A DNA stretch of 64,000 nt from Saccharina japonica. Taxonomy: Eukaryota > Sar > Phaeophyceae > Laminariales > Laminariaceae. Below, in pieces: positions 46,207-57,414 of the stretch. Where the stretch lies: contig MEHQ01002784.1 of assembly GCA_008828725.1 (NCBI GenBank), positions 62,001 to 126,000 on the forward strand, in the 5' to 3' direction. The notes below the pieces were generated by a model that had not been told where the DNA came from, did no database searches, and was given only the letters and a program-made list of their open reading frames with translations. Numbering within the stretch: the stretch's first letter is position 1; every line of letters starts with the position of its first letter. Position numbers and translations under genes: made by a program.

Positions 46207-48405
46207 GGGCAATGGTCATTTGGGGGTATACCCCCTGGTTTTACGGCCATTTGGGGGTAGGGTCAACTTGCGCCCGCGGAAAGGGCTCCCGCGGGCCCAA
46301 ACAGGCCTCAAACGCCATTCCGAAGGCCTGGCGAGATGCCCGAAGCCCGCGCCAAGCACGCACATGTTTTTTTTTTTTTTTTCAGGCACGTCTTTGGGCC
46401 TTACAGGGCGGCGGCGCACGAGGGAGCAGACTAAGCCCCCCGTTTGACCACATCTCGGGGGGGGATAACCCCTCGTACCTACTAAATTTATCTACTCCCC
46501 CCGATTGACCACTTTTTTCACCCCGTTCGACCGAAACCATACCCCCGTTTGACCATCTGCGACAGCCTCAAAAGCGACTACAGCAGTACGTATCCATGTC
46601 ACCGCCGAACAGACCGAATAGACCACGGGGCGGAACATCCAGAACTCGCGAATAGTCTGGATCGTTTGCCCCCCAAAATATCGGCGGAACAACATAAAAA
46701 TCAAATCTTCATACGCGACATGAAGATATCGGCTCTTCTCAGAAAATGTAGGCCCTTGTGATGGCAAAAGGAAGTGGTGTGAGAAGCAGGACACATACGG
46801 GTACGAGATGCTCGGTTGATCTCAGGGGGTCGTGGGTTGCTGGGTGTTTCGTGCTGGGTGCGTGGTGCTTCGTTGCTGGGTGCTGTGCGTCATGGATGCT
46901 CGGTGCTTGGTTTTGTCGGACGGGAGGGGTCTTTGGGACACGAACAACATCAGGCGCAACGTTCGTTCGTTAGTGTTATTGAGAGGTGCTCTCCTCCCGT
47001 CCCCCATCGTATCCATCCCCCGAGACCGCTTGCGACGGAGCACACGATGACAACCTATGTTATACTACTCGTACTATACTACTTCTACTACTGCTACAGC
47101 TACTACTACTACTACTACTACTACTACTAGTATACCACTACTACTACTATACTACTATTAATACTACTTCTACTACTGATCGAGATTGACGAGTACCGGA
47201 GCCGCTTGCCGCCTTGGGTTCCTCTGTTTTCTGTAGCCTCTATTTTGCGGTATCTGTTAGTTTCGCCCCTCTTGCCCTTTCCCTTCCGTTCGTGTTGACC
47301 CCTCATCCTGTTTGTCCTTCCCACGGGTTGGGGGTCGAGGGACTTCCTTGCTTTTTTCGCGTCGCAACGAACCTGGTTACAAACGTACCGGTGCGTGGTA
47401 CGTTTCAGCAGTGATTTGTTTGAACTACGGTAATTACGGGTAACATAGGCAACTTATAACATTACGGGTAACCACGAAGAAACGGCAGCTACGATTACTC
47501 GTAACAAACTCCGTAGCAGTAGTAGAAGTAGTATAGTACGAGTAGTATAACATAGGTTAACATATCGTGTGCTCCGTCGCAAGCGGTCTCGGGGGATGGA
47601 TACGATGGGGGACGGGAGGAGAGCACCTCTCAATAACACTAACGAACGAACGTTGCGCCTGATGTTGTTCGTGTCCCAAAGACCCCTCCCGTCCGACAAA
47701 ACCAAGCACCGAGCATCCATGACGCACAGCACCCAGCAACGAAGCACCACGCACCCAGCACGAAACACCCAGCAACCCACGACCCCCTGAGATCAACCGA
47801 GCATCTCGTACCCGTATGTGTCCTGCTTCTCACACCACTTCCTTTTGCCATCACAAAGGCCTACATTTTCTGAGAAGAGCCGATATCTTCATGTCGCGTA
47901 TGAAGATTTGATTTTTATGTTGTTCCGCCGATATTTTGGGGGGCAAACGATCCAGACTATTCGCGAGTTCTGGATGTTCCGCCCCGTGGTCTATTCGGTC
48001 TGTTCGGCGGTGACATGGATACGTACTGCTGTAGTCGCTTTTGAGGCTGTCGCAGATGGTCAAACGGGGGTATGGTTTCGGTCGAACGGGGTGAAAAAAG
48101 TGGTCAATCGGGGGGAGTAGATAAATTTAGTAGGTACGAGGGGTTATCCCCCCCCGAGATGTGGTCAAACGGGGGGCTTAGTCTGCTCCCTCGTGCGCCG
48201 CCGCCCTGTAAGGCCCAAAGACGTGCCTGAAAAAAAAAACAAAAACATGTGCGTGCTTGGCGCGGGCTTCGGGCATCTCGCCAGGCCTTCGGAATGGCGT
48301 TTGAGGCCTGTTTGGGCCCGCGGGAGCCCTTTCCGCGGGCGCAAGTTGACCCTACCCCCAAATGGCCGTAAAACCAGGGGGTATACCCCCAAATGACCAT
48401 TGCCC
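46207..48405. mobile_element. Foldback element U, 2.2 kb, 9-base target duplication
   Basis: Nearly perfect inverted arms, 46207-47097 and 47513-48405 (891 and 893 bases), flank a loop of 415 bases. The ends read GGGCAATGGTCATTTGGGGG on both strands. TTAAACTTT is present at 46198-46206 and again at 48406-48414. Segmental copy 1 has the unfilled site (a single AAAGTTTAA at 36664-36672), which proves insertion. A 9-base duplication with GGG ends and long inverted repeats points to a Mutator-like foldback element. The loop has a TAC microsatellite (47098-47180). The arms carry tandem GTTTGACCA pieces and CACCCAGCA steps. No transposase is present. Confidence 0.93.
47098..47182 (+). repeat. TAC trinucleotide microsatellite in the loop of U
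   Basis: More than twenty mostly uninterrupted CTA/TAC units. The arms also contain shorter TAC runs, so the loop may have grown from the arm tips. Confidence 0.9.
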
Positions 48406-48945
48406 TTAAACTTTCGAGTATTACTTTGCCGTGACTGACACCAAACTACTAGGTTTTAGTATGGAACACTTCGGCCCTACACCCTTGACAGCCCGTACAG
48501 CAGTATATGGAATGGGAATCATATTCCTCTGCCAGCATGAAGCCCTCAACTTCTCGCACGTTGTCAACGCGTACGTACCAAAGATGTTGGGTGACAGGAC
48601 TTTCAAGCCCTTGACAGACAGCAGTTTTGCCTTGCATGCCGTGACTGCACAAACTACTAGGTTTTAGTATGAATCACTTCGGTCCTGTCACCCTTGACAG
48701 CGCATACTTTGCCCTGCTTGACATGTCGACATATTTGGTACATACTGACTCGTCGTTAACGGATATAACGGGCACTGGTTGAGCAAGGAGGTCCACCAGA
48801 TACATATCATGGTTGGGGTGCACAACGGTATTTTTACGAATCTGGGCAACAGTTTTAGGATATATCGCGGGTGGTATATATGTCAAGAATCTTCACCGAA
48901 TCGGAGCTCAAATAAGACCTATATCATAAGGCTCGATAGTATGGT
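48406..48945 (-). repeat. Segmental duplication, copy 2, flank block F (reversed)
   Basis: The reverse complement of 36126-36667, close to identical apart from small indels. Its outer end (ATAGTATGGT) is joined to the 5' end of the LINE. Confidence 0.88.
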
Positions 48946-49289
48946 GGCACCCGGTCAATGGAAACCAAGGCGCGAACCGGGCTAGGACCGAGAGAAGAGC
49001 CAGTTTAGCAATAGAGAGGAAACATATGCATAAGAAGAACAAAAGGAGGAGGGACGGGCCTCACGTCGGCTGGCGAGGAAGTCAGTACACGAGGCTCGTA
49101 TGAGGCAGAAGGAGGCACTTGTGGCGGTAGCGACCTACAACGTGCGCACCCTGGCTGTAAAGGGGAAGAACGGGTATGGACATGACGAGCGCATCCTGAC
49201 GAAGGTGCAACAGCTTGGCTGTGACTTCGTCGGTCTGCAGGAAACTCGACGAGCCGGCAGGACGACATTCCGCGCTGCTGGTTATAAAG
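48946..49289 (+). mobile_element. LINE, 5' end with start of the endonuclease
   Basis: Begins GGCACCCGGTCAATGG exactly where flank F ends. After about 150 bases of leader, an ATG at 49100 opens a frame of 63 residues that reads as the N-terminus of an APE-type endonuclease: VATYNVRTLAV, then FVGLQETRRAGR (with the catalytic-type Glu in QET) and FRAAGYKV. At 49290 the frame runs into repeat X. It is probably the missing 5' part of the LINE at 41783-44918, now in the opposite orientation. Confidence 0.85.
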
Positions 49290-50826
49290 TTTAATATAGA
49301 CTTTTGGGACGGGCTAATGGAAGAGCACCCTGGGCTGGCCGGGAATATAATCCCCGTCTTATATGAAACTAAGAGTCCAACCGTATCCCCGGCCAGAGAG
49401 ACTGCGGTATATATCTCCCGAGGTCAAGAAACCTTTGTCCACAATCACCGTCGAGCAGAGATCACCGAGGCGAGCCCCCTTGCCAGCCTGGCGCCACTTG
49501 CGAAATGCCCCTAGCTTGGCCGCTATGCTCACCCGAAGTGTCACCCAAGGATAATGAACGCCGCAAACGCTCCCGAACCGGAGGGCGCGGGGCTAATATA
49601 AGATCACTGGCGTAAACCGGGGACGCTTGGTGAACTACCATCTCATAGGTGCATTCGCCCACGTGACCCCGCGGCAGAAACGTACTTACGTATAATATAT
49701 ATTACCCATGTAAAGCGCCGCATTCCAGATATATAATACAACGCACATTGCAGATACCCGATGTATATACCGCAGTATCGCCGCACTTATCAGCACTAGG
49801 AAGCAGCTAAAGAGACCCGGCCGATATATGGGCAGGCGCTGCGACGTACGACGCTGTGGCCAAACAGGCTCTGGTACCAGGTAAGATCACCGGTATCCGG
49901 TACTTGCCTGCGGCGATTAATAGCTGGAAATCTATAAATTGATGTGTCCTGCAGCGATTAATAGCTGGAAACCTATAAATTGATGTGTCCAAGAGTCTAC
50001 AGCGCAAACATATACAAATCTCACAATGCGAAATCATTCAAGACGAGAAAAGCGTACCTCGAACTGGGTGCGGTTGGAGCCCAGGGGGCCGTCGCCAGAG
50101 CCAGCTCCGGCGCCCGAGCAGTCAAGGGCGGTAACCGCACCTATCTGTAACTTGCTATAGCCTCTTAAATTTTTCCCTCGTTCGTCGTATTTTATCGAGG
50201 TTCCCGGGGAGACAAGGCGCAAGAGATTTCACTCCGTACAGTTCCCCAGTGAATCTCATCGAAGGTGTAGTTCCAACATGTGTTCCAAATTTTGGAACCA
50301 TATTCTTTGATGTCGATATTACTTGGAGTATGAGCAGTACTGAAGCCCCAAATACTTGGAGTACAAGGAGTACCCGCAGTATCGGACCCCGAAATACTCC
50401 GAGTACAAGGAGTATTGAGAGTGTTCATACCCGAAATACTCCGAGTACGAGCAGTACATCCCGGAGTGTTGAACCCAGAAAGACTTTGAGTACACGAAGT
50501 ACCTGAAGCATTGTATCTCCAATAATACTCCTTACTTTGCTCCAAGGTACTCGGAGCATCTGTGCAACATTCAAGACAACGGGGAACTACCCCTGAGCCC
50601 GCGGGAAAAATGCCGGACAAATTCTTGCAATTTGTTTTCAGGACTGGGGACTACAGTACTGTTGCTACAGTATGATACCACTGAAGCAACGCTACTCATT
50701 CGATTGCGATACTAACACTGGACAAAACCTGCTCGATAATATATGGCCCTTTCTCAACACCTTATCTTTTAGTAAGATCGGAGACTAGCAACGCGAATGT
50801 TAGTCATTCGATTGCGATACTAATTA
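49290..50826 (+). repeat. Repeat X, copy C
   Basis: Full 1537-base form. Homology with copy A starts four bases earlier, at AAAG inside the LINE endonuclease, and ends at CTAATTA. Repeat Y copy 2 follows directly. The last 250 bases are more diverged from copy A than the first kilobase is. Confidence 0.88.
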
Positions 50827-51417
50827 TTAATGCGCCGGGAAATGGAGATTGTCTGAGGGAAGCGCCTAGCTGGACGCAGGGAAGTCGTCTTAAATCGTAT
50901 CCGTACATGGTTTCTGCGCCTGACGGCGCATCGTTTCAATGAAAGCTGTCCCAATACCGGTTTTAATCGGTTTTTGGAGACCCAGCAGGCGTGTTCCGAG
51001 TAACCGGTAAAACAAAATCACGGTGGTACCGGCTTCAACCGGTCACCGTAAAGAACACTTAACCAAAACGGGCTGATTATCCATATCCATTTATTTCCAT
51101 ACCCATTCATATTACAATATCCATTTATCCATATCGTTTGCGATTACAATATTCATTTTTTCGCCCATTTATATTACGATACTGTTCAAAACAATCAACA
51201 ACGCTATACTCGTAGCCAAACTTAAGCGTCCACCCTCAGTACCCGACAGCACTACCCTCGCGCGTCGGTAACATGAATTAAACATGATAGCCCTATTCCT
51301 CTAGCCCCCCCCAAAAACTAACCTTGGAACTCGTACTCGGTATCGTACTCGGTGTTAAGTGCACAATAGACTTGATTCCGTGAAATAGAGAACGGAAAAT
51401 AATAAATAAAATACTAT
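50827..51417 (+). repeat. Dispersed repeat Y, copy 2
   Basis: Close match to 40724-41293, with TGCGCCTGACGGCGCA and TCCATTTATCCATAT segments. Confidence 0.82.
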
Positions 51418-51437
51418 AGCCCTGTTCCCCTAAACCC

Positions 51438-52405
51438 GCCGGTCTCCCCGGTGGCTCAGCAGGTAAACACGAAGCCGGTTTAGTTGGAAGTCGAGGGCTT
51501 GAGAGTCCGTATGTTGATTTTTGTTCTCAAATTACACTGAAACTGTCGAGAGCGCATATGATAGCATGGGTAACGTGGGTAAGCACAATTCGACGATAAT
51601 TGACGAGGGAAGAAAGTGCTGAAATCTTCGACAAAACTGAAAGACACGTACCGTAGTGGGCAGTGGGAAAAAGAGCCTACTTAGGGTCGATCTTAACGAG
51701 AAAAGTATTTTTCTGGTTTTCTCGGAAATTTCGGTATTTTCTAAAATGGGTTCTTAACAAGTACGAGCTTCAGTTGCCTCGCTAATAATCGTCCACCAGG
51801 CACAAAACCGTCACTACAGCAGCAGCGCTCTCAGTAACCATCCGTGTGGTGGTCCCACAACGGTCGGCCTGGCTCGTAGGCAGGTATCGGTGCCTCGGAG
51901 AGTGGAATCCACCACCAACTCGTCGCGCTACGACGCCCAACGCTACAAAGGCTTGAGCTACAGCCCTCCGCGAGCTCGGTCGGTCGGGCACCTCGGTGCG
52001 GTCACTGTGTCAACTCGATTGTGAGAGCTCAAAAAGCTTTTGCGCCTTCTGCGCTCGGCTATGGCCTGTGGAGGACCTCGGGGACAACCCTGACCAGCCC
52101 TGTGTGTTCGTGCGGGGTGGCACGGCTGGCACGGTGGGGCTGCCCGATCGTACCCATAAAAAACAGAAATTTACGGGATTACCAGAAAAACTTGGAGGCC
52201 TCTTTTTTCGGGGATGAAGTTTTTCCGGTGAGGTGAAACCAGAAAAAACCAGAAAAAAACAGAAATTTCTGGGAAAACCCGAAATTCACTCCTCGTTAAG
52301 ATCGACCCTTAGTGACGCCGGATCTGAGGTACAACTAAAGGAGGGGGAGATAATAGAAGGGTGAAGATGATAAATGGGATGGACAAAATCAAAGGAAAAC
52401 AGCAG
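51438..52405 (+). mobile_element. tRNA-derived SINE, copy 3, split by a MITE
   Basis: The tRNA-like head at 51438-51515 has an A box TGGCTCAGCAGG and a decayed B box. The body up to 51680 and the tail from 52312 (GACGCCGGATCTGAGGTAC onward) align with the SINE at 22208-22539. The two halves are separated by the Harbinger-like MITE at 51684-52308. The SINE at 22208 provides the unfilled site. Confidence 0.85.
51684..52308. mobile_element. Harbinger-like MITE, 625 bases, inside a SINE
   Basis: Perfect 17-base inverted ends, GGGTCGATCTTAACGAG. TTA is found on both sides (51681-51683, 52309-52311). The unfilled SINE at 22285-22300 reads GAGCCTAC, TTT, GTGACC on the matching strand, so the insertion added one 3-base copy. 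Subterminal CAGAAATTT and GAAATTTC steps mirror the internal-repeat style of the MITE at 1983. There is no transposase. Confidence 0.92.
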
Positions 52406-52792
52406 GCATCTCAAGGTGCAAATGCAGCACAGGTGCTCATTACGTAGGTAGGTGCTCGCTGAGGGGAGTCTTACATAGTTGTCATAATTCAGTTTATGCG
52501 TCAATAGTCACAGGCGCTCATTAGGTAGGAATGACATGGTGCTCATTCTAAAAGCAAGTAGTGTATGGGTCAAAAGTATTAGTCATAGGTGCTCATTACA
52601 TGGTTGGCGCAAACAGACCGCAGCACGCTCAACTTGGCACTCGGGGCTCCAAATGCGAATCATAATAAGAATACGCTGCGCTTACAGGGCTCCAAATACG
52701 GCACAGATAGAATATTGCCTTGAATGTGAAACGTGTTGTGAGACCGGCCAAGAATGTCACCGTTGTTTCTTAGTTGGTACGAACTTTACAAA
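52406..52792. other. Gene-free stretch
   Basis: Short repeated GGTGCTCATT motifs (52430-52600). No gene. Confidence 0.4.
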
Positions 52793-53500
52793 GTTTCTGC
52801 GCCTGACGGCGCATCGCTTGAAGCGGTCCCAAGACCCAGTTTTACCGGCTTAAACCGGTTGTACCGTATAAGAACGAAATAAAAACGTGGCTTAATATTC
52901 ACATTAATTTATATCCAGAGTAAGCCTCCATCCAAGTACCCAGCAACCCCAGTAAACCCGCCTTTGTACTCACACAGTAAGAACATGCGTGAATCTGTCC
53001 GATACAATTGGTCAGATAATGGCCATATTCGAAGATTACGGTGAACGGCACAACTACGTTATCTCTAGATTCAATGTTGTATCTTCACTGCAAAATGAAG
53101 CGCATGCAAATATAAAGCACCATCGCCCTATTCCTGTAGCCCTTGAAAAACCTACCTGGTATGCTAGAAGCACTCGCACTTTGACTCGCACTTATCAAGT
53201 GCACAAGTTATGATTTGCAAGTGCACAATACGTAGCCCTGATCCCCAAACATATATCCTTGCACTTTATATGGTACTGTGTATGAGGTGCACAACAACGC
53301 TAACGCCGATATTAAGCGTCCATCCCAAGTACCCGACAGTAATACCCCCGCGCGTCGGTAACATAAATTAAATATGATAGGCCTATTCCTCTAGCCCCCC
53401 CAAAAACGAACCTTGGGACTCGCACTCGGTATCTATCGTACTCGGTATCAAGTGCACACTAGACTTGATTCCGTGAAATAGAAGACGGTAGCACAGAAAC
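52793..53500 (+). repeat. Dispersed repeat Y, copy 3, interrupted
   Basis: The first part (52793-52985) and last part (53290-53500) match Y1 and Y2. The middle, about 300 bases, does not. Confidence 0.75.
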
Positions 53501-53710
53501 AGAAGGTTATTAGCCCTGTCCCCCTACAGCAGTATAGTCTGGACAAAATAAGTGTGGACAAAACATATCCTTGGGAACACTCCTGGTACTCATACTTCGT
53601 ACTCGGTATATAGTGTAGTGCAACCGTATTGTAACGCGAAATAACATTCCAAATAAAACCTCAGTACGTGCGGCTAAGATGAAATCTAAGATGAACCTCC
53701 TGCCCAAGTA

Positions 53711-54924
53711 CAGTAGGGGGGCCTATATATGGCGGTCTGAATAAGGCGGTCGTTCGAGATATGGCGGTCAAAATCAGCTTGACACGACAGAAGATGCGAA
53801 TAGGGCAGCAACCGCCCTATATAGCAACCAACCCTATATAAGGCGGTAACTACCCCTTTCAGGGCAGCTACCGCCTTTTTCAGGGTGGCTACCGCCCCAT
53901 CCACGGTCCATTTTCGCCTCCACATCAGTATAAAACATCGCCCTGGTGCTGCGTTTGGGCGAGATGCACCTAATAAGAAACAGAAGATCTGGTCCAGCCT
54001 GGATTTCTTAGTCCAGCGGGGGTGCTTTCTGCACTACAGTGGAGGACCAGAAGGATGCTATGCAACTCGATGCGGTAGACGAGATGACGGAGGCGTTGAA
54101 AGGCACTCACGTCAACGAGGTGAATGCTGAAGAGATCGAAGACAGCGATGAGGATACGACGTGGCACGGGGGCGGTGCCCCCCCGTCCTACGTGGAAATT
54201 TCGTCGCACTTCGTTTCGCTGGAGAGCGCAGCAGAGGCGTGCGGCAATGGCGATGCCTCCCTCTATCTGCAGAAGGTCAGGATGTCGTTCATCAAAGCGC
54301 ATGCCTCTAAGCCAGTGCAGCAGGCAGACACGAGGCAATTTTGTGAGCCTCAACAAGGCCAAGGGGGGGGGCACAGCAGAGGACTGTAGTGCAGTACAGT
54401 AGTCAGACAGCAGTACGGTGCCGTAGAATAGGTTGGAGCTCTGTTGTGAAAGTTTAGCAAAGCAAAGAGTTCTCTCCGTACAACATTACGGCAGTATATA
54501 TGTTCTCTGGGTGGAGTGGGCCTTCGGCGGGCTCTGTCGCCCGCAGCTCAATTCATATTATACTTCTCAACATGCAAAGTGTGTGTGCACCCGTCTGCTC
54601 TGCTGTGCTTTGGTGTGTATTTGACACAACACATATTTACTGGGTTCAGCACTGGTACTGCTGCAACGCTGTACTTTCCTTCTCCGAGCACACGTATGAT
54701 ATTCCTCTTCGTGAGGCCCTCTGGGTCATCTTTTGGGTCAGAGGCACTCTGTGCTGTACCTTAAAAGGCTGTATGCACTCAATAGGGCGGTTACCGCCTT
54801 ATTGGGATATCACCAAAAGCCCAATAGGGCGGTCAACCGCCCTATCTCCAATAGGTCGGTGTTTCGAGATGGGGCGGTCAAAAACCTCGGTACACTATAC
54901 CGCCTTATATAGCCCCCCCCACTG
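53711..54924. mobile_element. pogo/Tigger-like DNA transposon, 1214 bases, TA target duplication
   Basis: The ends read CAGTAGGGGGGCCTATATA on the left and CAGTGGGGGGGGCTATATA on the right strand. TA lies on each side (53709-53710 and 54925-54926). Ends starting CAGT with a TA duplication are typical of the pogo/Tigger branch of Tc1/mariner. Many GGCGGT and ACCGCC steps fill the first 180 and last 150 bases. At this length it is an internally deleted copy keeping only a transposase tail. Confidence 0.88.
54012..54389 (+). pseudogene. Probable C-terminal remnant of a pogo-like transposase
   Basis: An open frame of about 125 codons inside the pogo-like element, with no ATG before 54060. It has an acidic stretch (EEIEDSDEDTT), then PPSYVEISSHFVSLESAAEA and LYLQKVRMSFIKAH, ending RQFCEPQQ. 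Pogo/Tigger transposases commonly end in an acidic linker followed by a helical tail, which this resembles. There is no DDE domain or HTH, so it cannot transpose by itself. The family call rests mainly on the element ends. Confidence 0.55.
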
Positions 54925-54926
54925 TA

Positions 54927-55799
54927 AACACCAGAATCACCCAACGTTCAACGCACTGTCGTAACCGCTCGTACTGTCGCAGGTGCTCATATTACACCAT
55001 AATCATCCAACGTAACGTACTATCGTAACCGCTCGTACTGTCGCATGTGCTTATTATATAGACAGTAGAGGTGTTACCTGACGAGTACCCGCCCCAAACG
55101 GGTAGCCTCTTAAATCGGAAAAAAATACCCGGGTACTCGCGAGTATTTACGTCTATTTGGGGCGGGTACCCGGGTACCCGTTTAACAGCCGGGTACCCGT
55201 CTAACAACCGGGTACCGGCACATTATTTATCATGTTTGGTCCTTAACGCTGCAACAGGTAAACTCTAAGGAGGTTGTTCTACAACATTCGGCACACCAAT
55301 CCTGTGCCACAATGATTTCTATACAACCATACCAACAAAACAACAAACTACGCGCCACAAAAGCATCGAATTACATGTACCAGCCAATTTTCCTAATTGA
55401 GAATTGTCTTTCCGATGAGTATGAAAAACGATTTTAGTACTTTGTTGTTTTCAAGAGTTGGGTTTCGCTCAGAGTCAAAATTTAACCTGGAATATATGTT
55501 TCTTGGTAGTTATCGATCCACCAAAACAATCAAAATCAACCTTGACAGTCTCGTAAAACAAAGCATATGAGGGAATTTGTTTTTATTACGACCAAGTATG
55601 TCGTGATAGCATATACACATAGGGGCCTCTCGCAAAATAGCCTTGGCCATCTTCTTACTTGATTAACCTACGAGTACGAGTATTGATTTTGTCTGCACTT
55701 TTCATCAAATTCTCAGCATTTTATTTTGTCTACTACTTTTTTTCGCACTTTTCATCGATTTCTAATACTTTTATTTGCCTACTACGTTGTACTCTAACT
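54927..55799. other. Gene-free stretch with repeat N
   Basis: Contains a duplicated piece (CACCAGAATCACCCAACG against CACCATAATCATCCAACG, 54930-55050) and the GGGTACCC block at 55078-55218. No gene. Confidence 0.45.
55078..55218. repeat. GGGTACCC-rich repeat N, copy 4
   Basis: ACGAGTACCCGCCCC, CGGGTACTCGCGAGTA, GGGTACCCGGGTACCCG. Diverged from copies 1-3, with ACTCGCGAGT variants. Confidence 0.6.
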
Positions 55800-56050
55800 T
55801 AAACATAAGAAAGTTGGTAGTCGTACACGGGTCTCGAACCCCGGACTCTTGTGTTGAAAAGTCGCTGCACCACCTGTTACTCTACGCGTACAAGTTGTGT
55901 GTGCCCCCATGTTTTCTTTATTTATATAGTATACGTACTGCAACTCTCATAATTTTATCTGTCTACTACGTTGTACTCGTACTCTAACAAAACAAGTAGG
56001 GAGTCGTACACTAGTCTCGAACCCCGGACTCTTGCGTTGACGAGTTGCTG
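55700..56050 (-). repeat. Two tRNA-like repeat units (SINE-like)
   Basis: The segment GGTTCGAGAC (minus strand) preceded by CAAGAGTCCG occurs at about 55830-55855 and again at 56008-56035, each next to the same CTACTACGTTGTACTC stretch. Unit 1 continues into GGTGGTGCAGCGAC, which resembles an A box. Unit 2 is cut by the minisatellite. The arms do not fold into a proper tRNA. Confidence 0.45.
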
Positions 56051-56051
56051 A

Positions 56052-56812
56052 CCCCCTATACAAAACCCAAGTCATTTCAGACCCCCATACAAAAATCAAG
56101 TCATTTCAGACCCACCATACAAAAATCAATTCATTTCAGACCCACCATACAATTTGAAGTCAATCCAGACCCACCATACAATTTCAAGTCATTTTAGAAC
56201 CACAATACAAAAACCAAGCCATTTTAGACCCCCGATACAATTTCAAGTCCTTTCAAACCCACCATAAAAAATCAAGTAATTTTAGACCCCATACAATGTC
56301 AAGTAAATTCTGACCGCTCTGACAAAAACCGAGTCATTTCCAGACCCACTATACAAAAGCCGAGTCATTGCCAACCCCCTATACAAAGACCAAGTAATTT
56401 CAGACCTCCCATACAAATTCAAGTCATTTCAGACCCACCATACCAAAAACCAAGTCAATCCAGACCTCCCATACAATTTCAAGTCATTTCAGATCCCCCA
56501 TACAACTTCAAGTCATTCCAGACCCCCTTTAACAGAATCAAGTCAATCCAGACCCCTCATACAATTTCAAGTCATTTCAGACCCACCATAAAAAAACCGA
56601 GTCATTTCATCACCACTATACAAAAAACAGGTTATTTTCATTACTGGTACTAAAACCAAGTCATATCCAACCCACGTTACAAAAAACAAGTAATTTCATC
56701 AGCAATGCTAAAACCAATAAGTCATTTTCAACCCCGTATACAAAAACCATATCATTTCAAACCCATGATACAAAAACGAAGTCATTTTTTTTTCCTTTAC
56801 CAAAACCAAGAC
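56052..56812 (+). repeat. Minisatellite, about 25 units of about 30 bases
   Basis: The core is TCATTTCAGACCC, ACCATACAA and AAACCAAG, with variants CAATTTCAAG and ATCAAG. Units differ from each other by 10-30 percent and drift towards the right end (AACCCAC, TCACC). The reverse complement core is found at 4465-4660. Confidence 0.93.
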
Positions 56813-57414
56813 TTCGGGTTAGGGTAATTTCTGTAGAAAACGTACTAATATGCGACGTACATACACCTGGTGTATGGATAGTAACTACACAGGAAAATTG
56901 AATTTCAACTGGTTTTGCTCCTGTGTATTGTTTTTCATCGAGTAGCTGTTAACGCTACCCATGAAATAGAAAAGAGACAAAGGGTTTCTGCAACGCGAAT
57001 GACGTGGACCCGGGGAGCGCTCCTCTAGAACTCCAGGGCCTCACGCAAGTGGACTGGAGCAGATAGATCCTCATTGCCGTAGCCTGCACCATCATGCGCG
57101 TGTACCGCCTGAAGGGAGGGCAGAGGGGGTTCTCGGGGCACGTCGTCGACGTTTTTGCCTGTTTTTTCCCCATCAATGCACACAAGTTGACGACAGTTAC
57201 TAATATCCTGCTGCGCGAGTTCTTAGCGACAGCTATACTATCTATTATGGGCAAGGTACCTCGCCCATAAATCCTGATGTTCTTGTACCAGCATTGTGAG
57301 ACAGCATTTTCATTTTGAAAAGAGTTTTGTGGAAACTAAGTACGAGATACTACCCAGGGGACGTGATTTAGGGGATGATAAGGTGTCATCCCCGGAGTTT
57401 CCAACGTAAACCAA
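56813..57414. other. Gene-free stretch
   Basis: No supported gene. A minus-strand frame at 56955-57254 has no recognisable family. Confidence 0.35.

Noticed and set aside
45455-50037. Identical small frames in the three X copies
   Set aside because: The copies are so recent that shared frames say nothing about coding, and no protein family is visible.
56052-56812. CRISPR-like appearance of 30-base repeats
   Set aside because: Units are head to tail with no unique spacers and they drift gradually, which is minisatellite behaviour.
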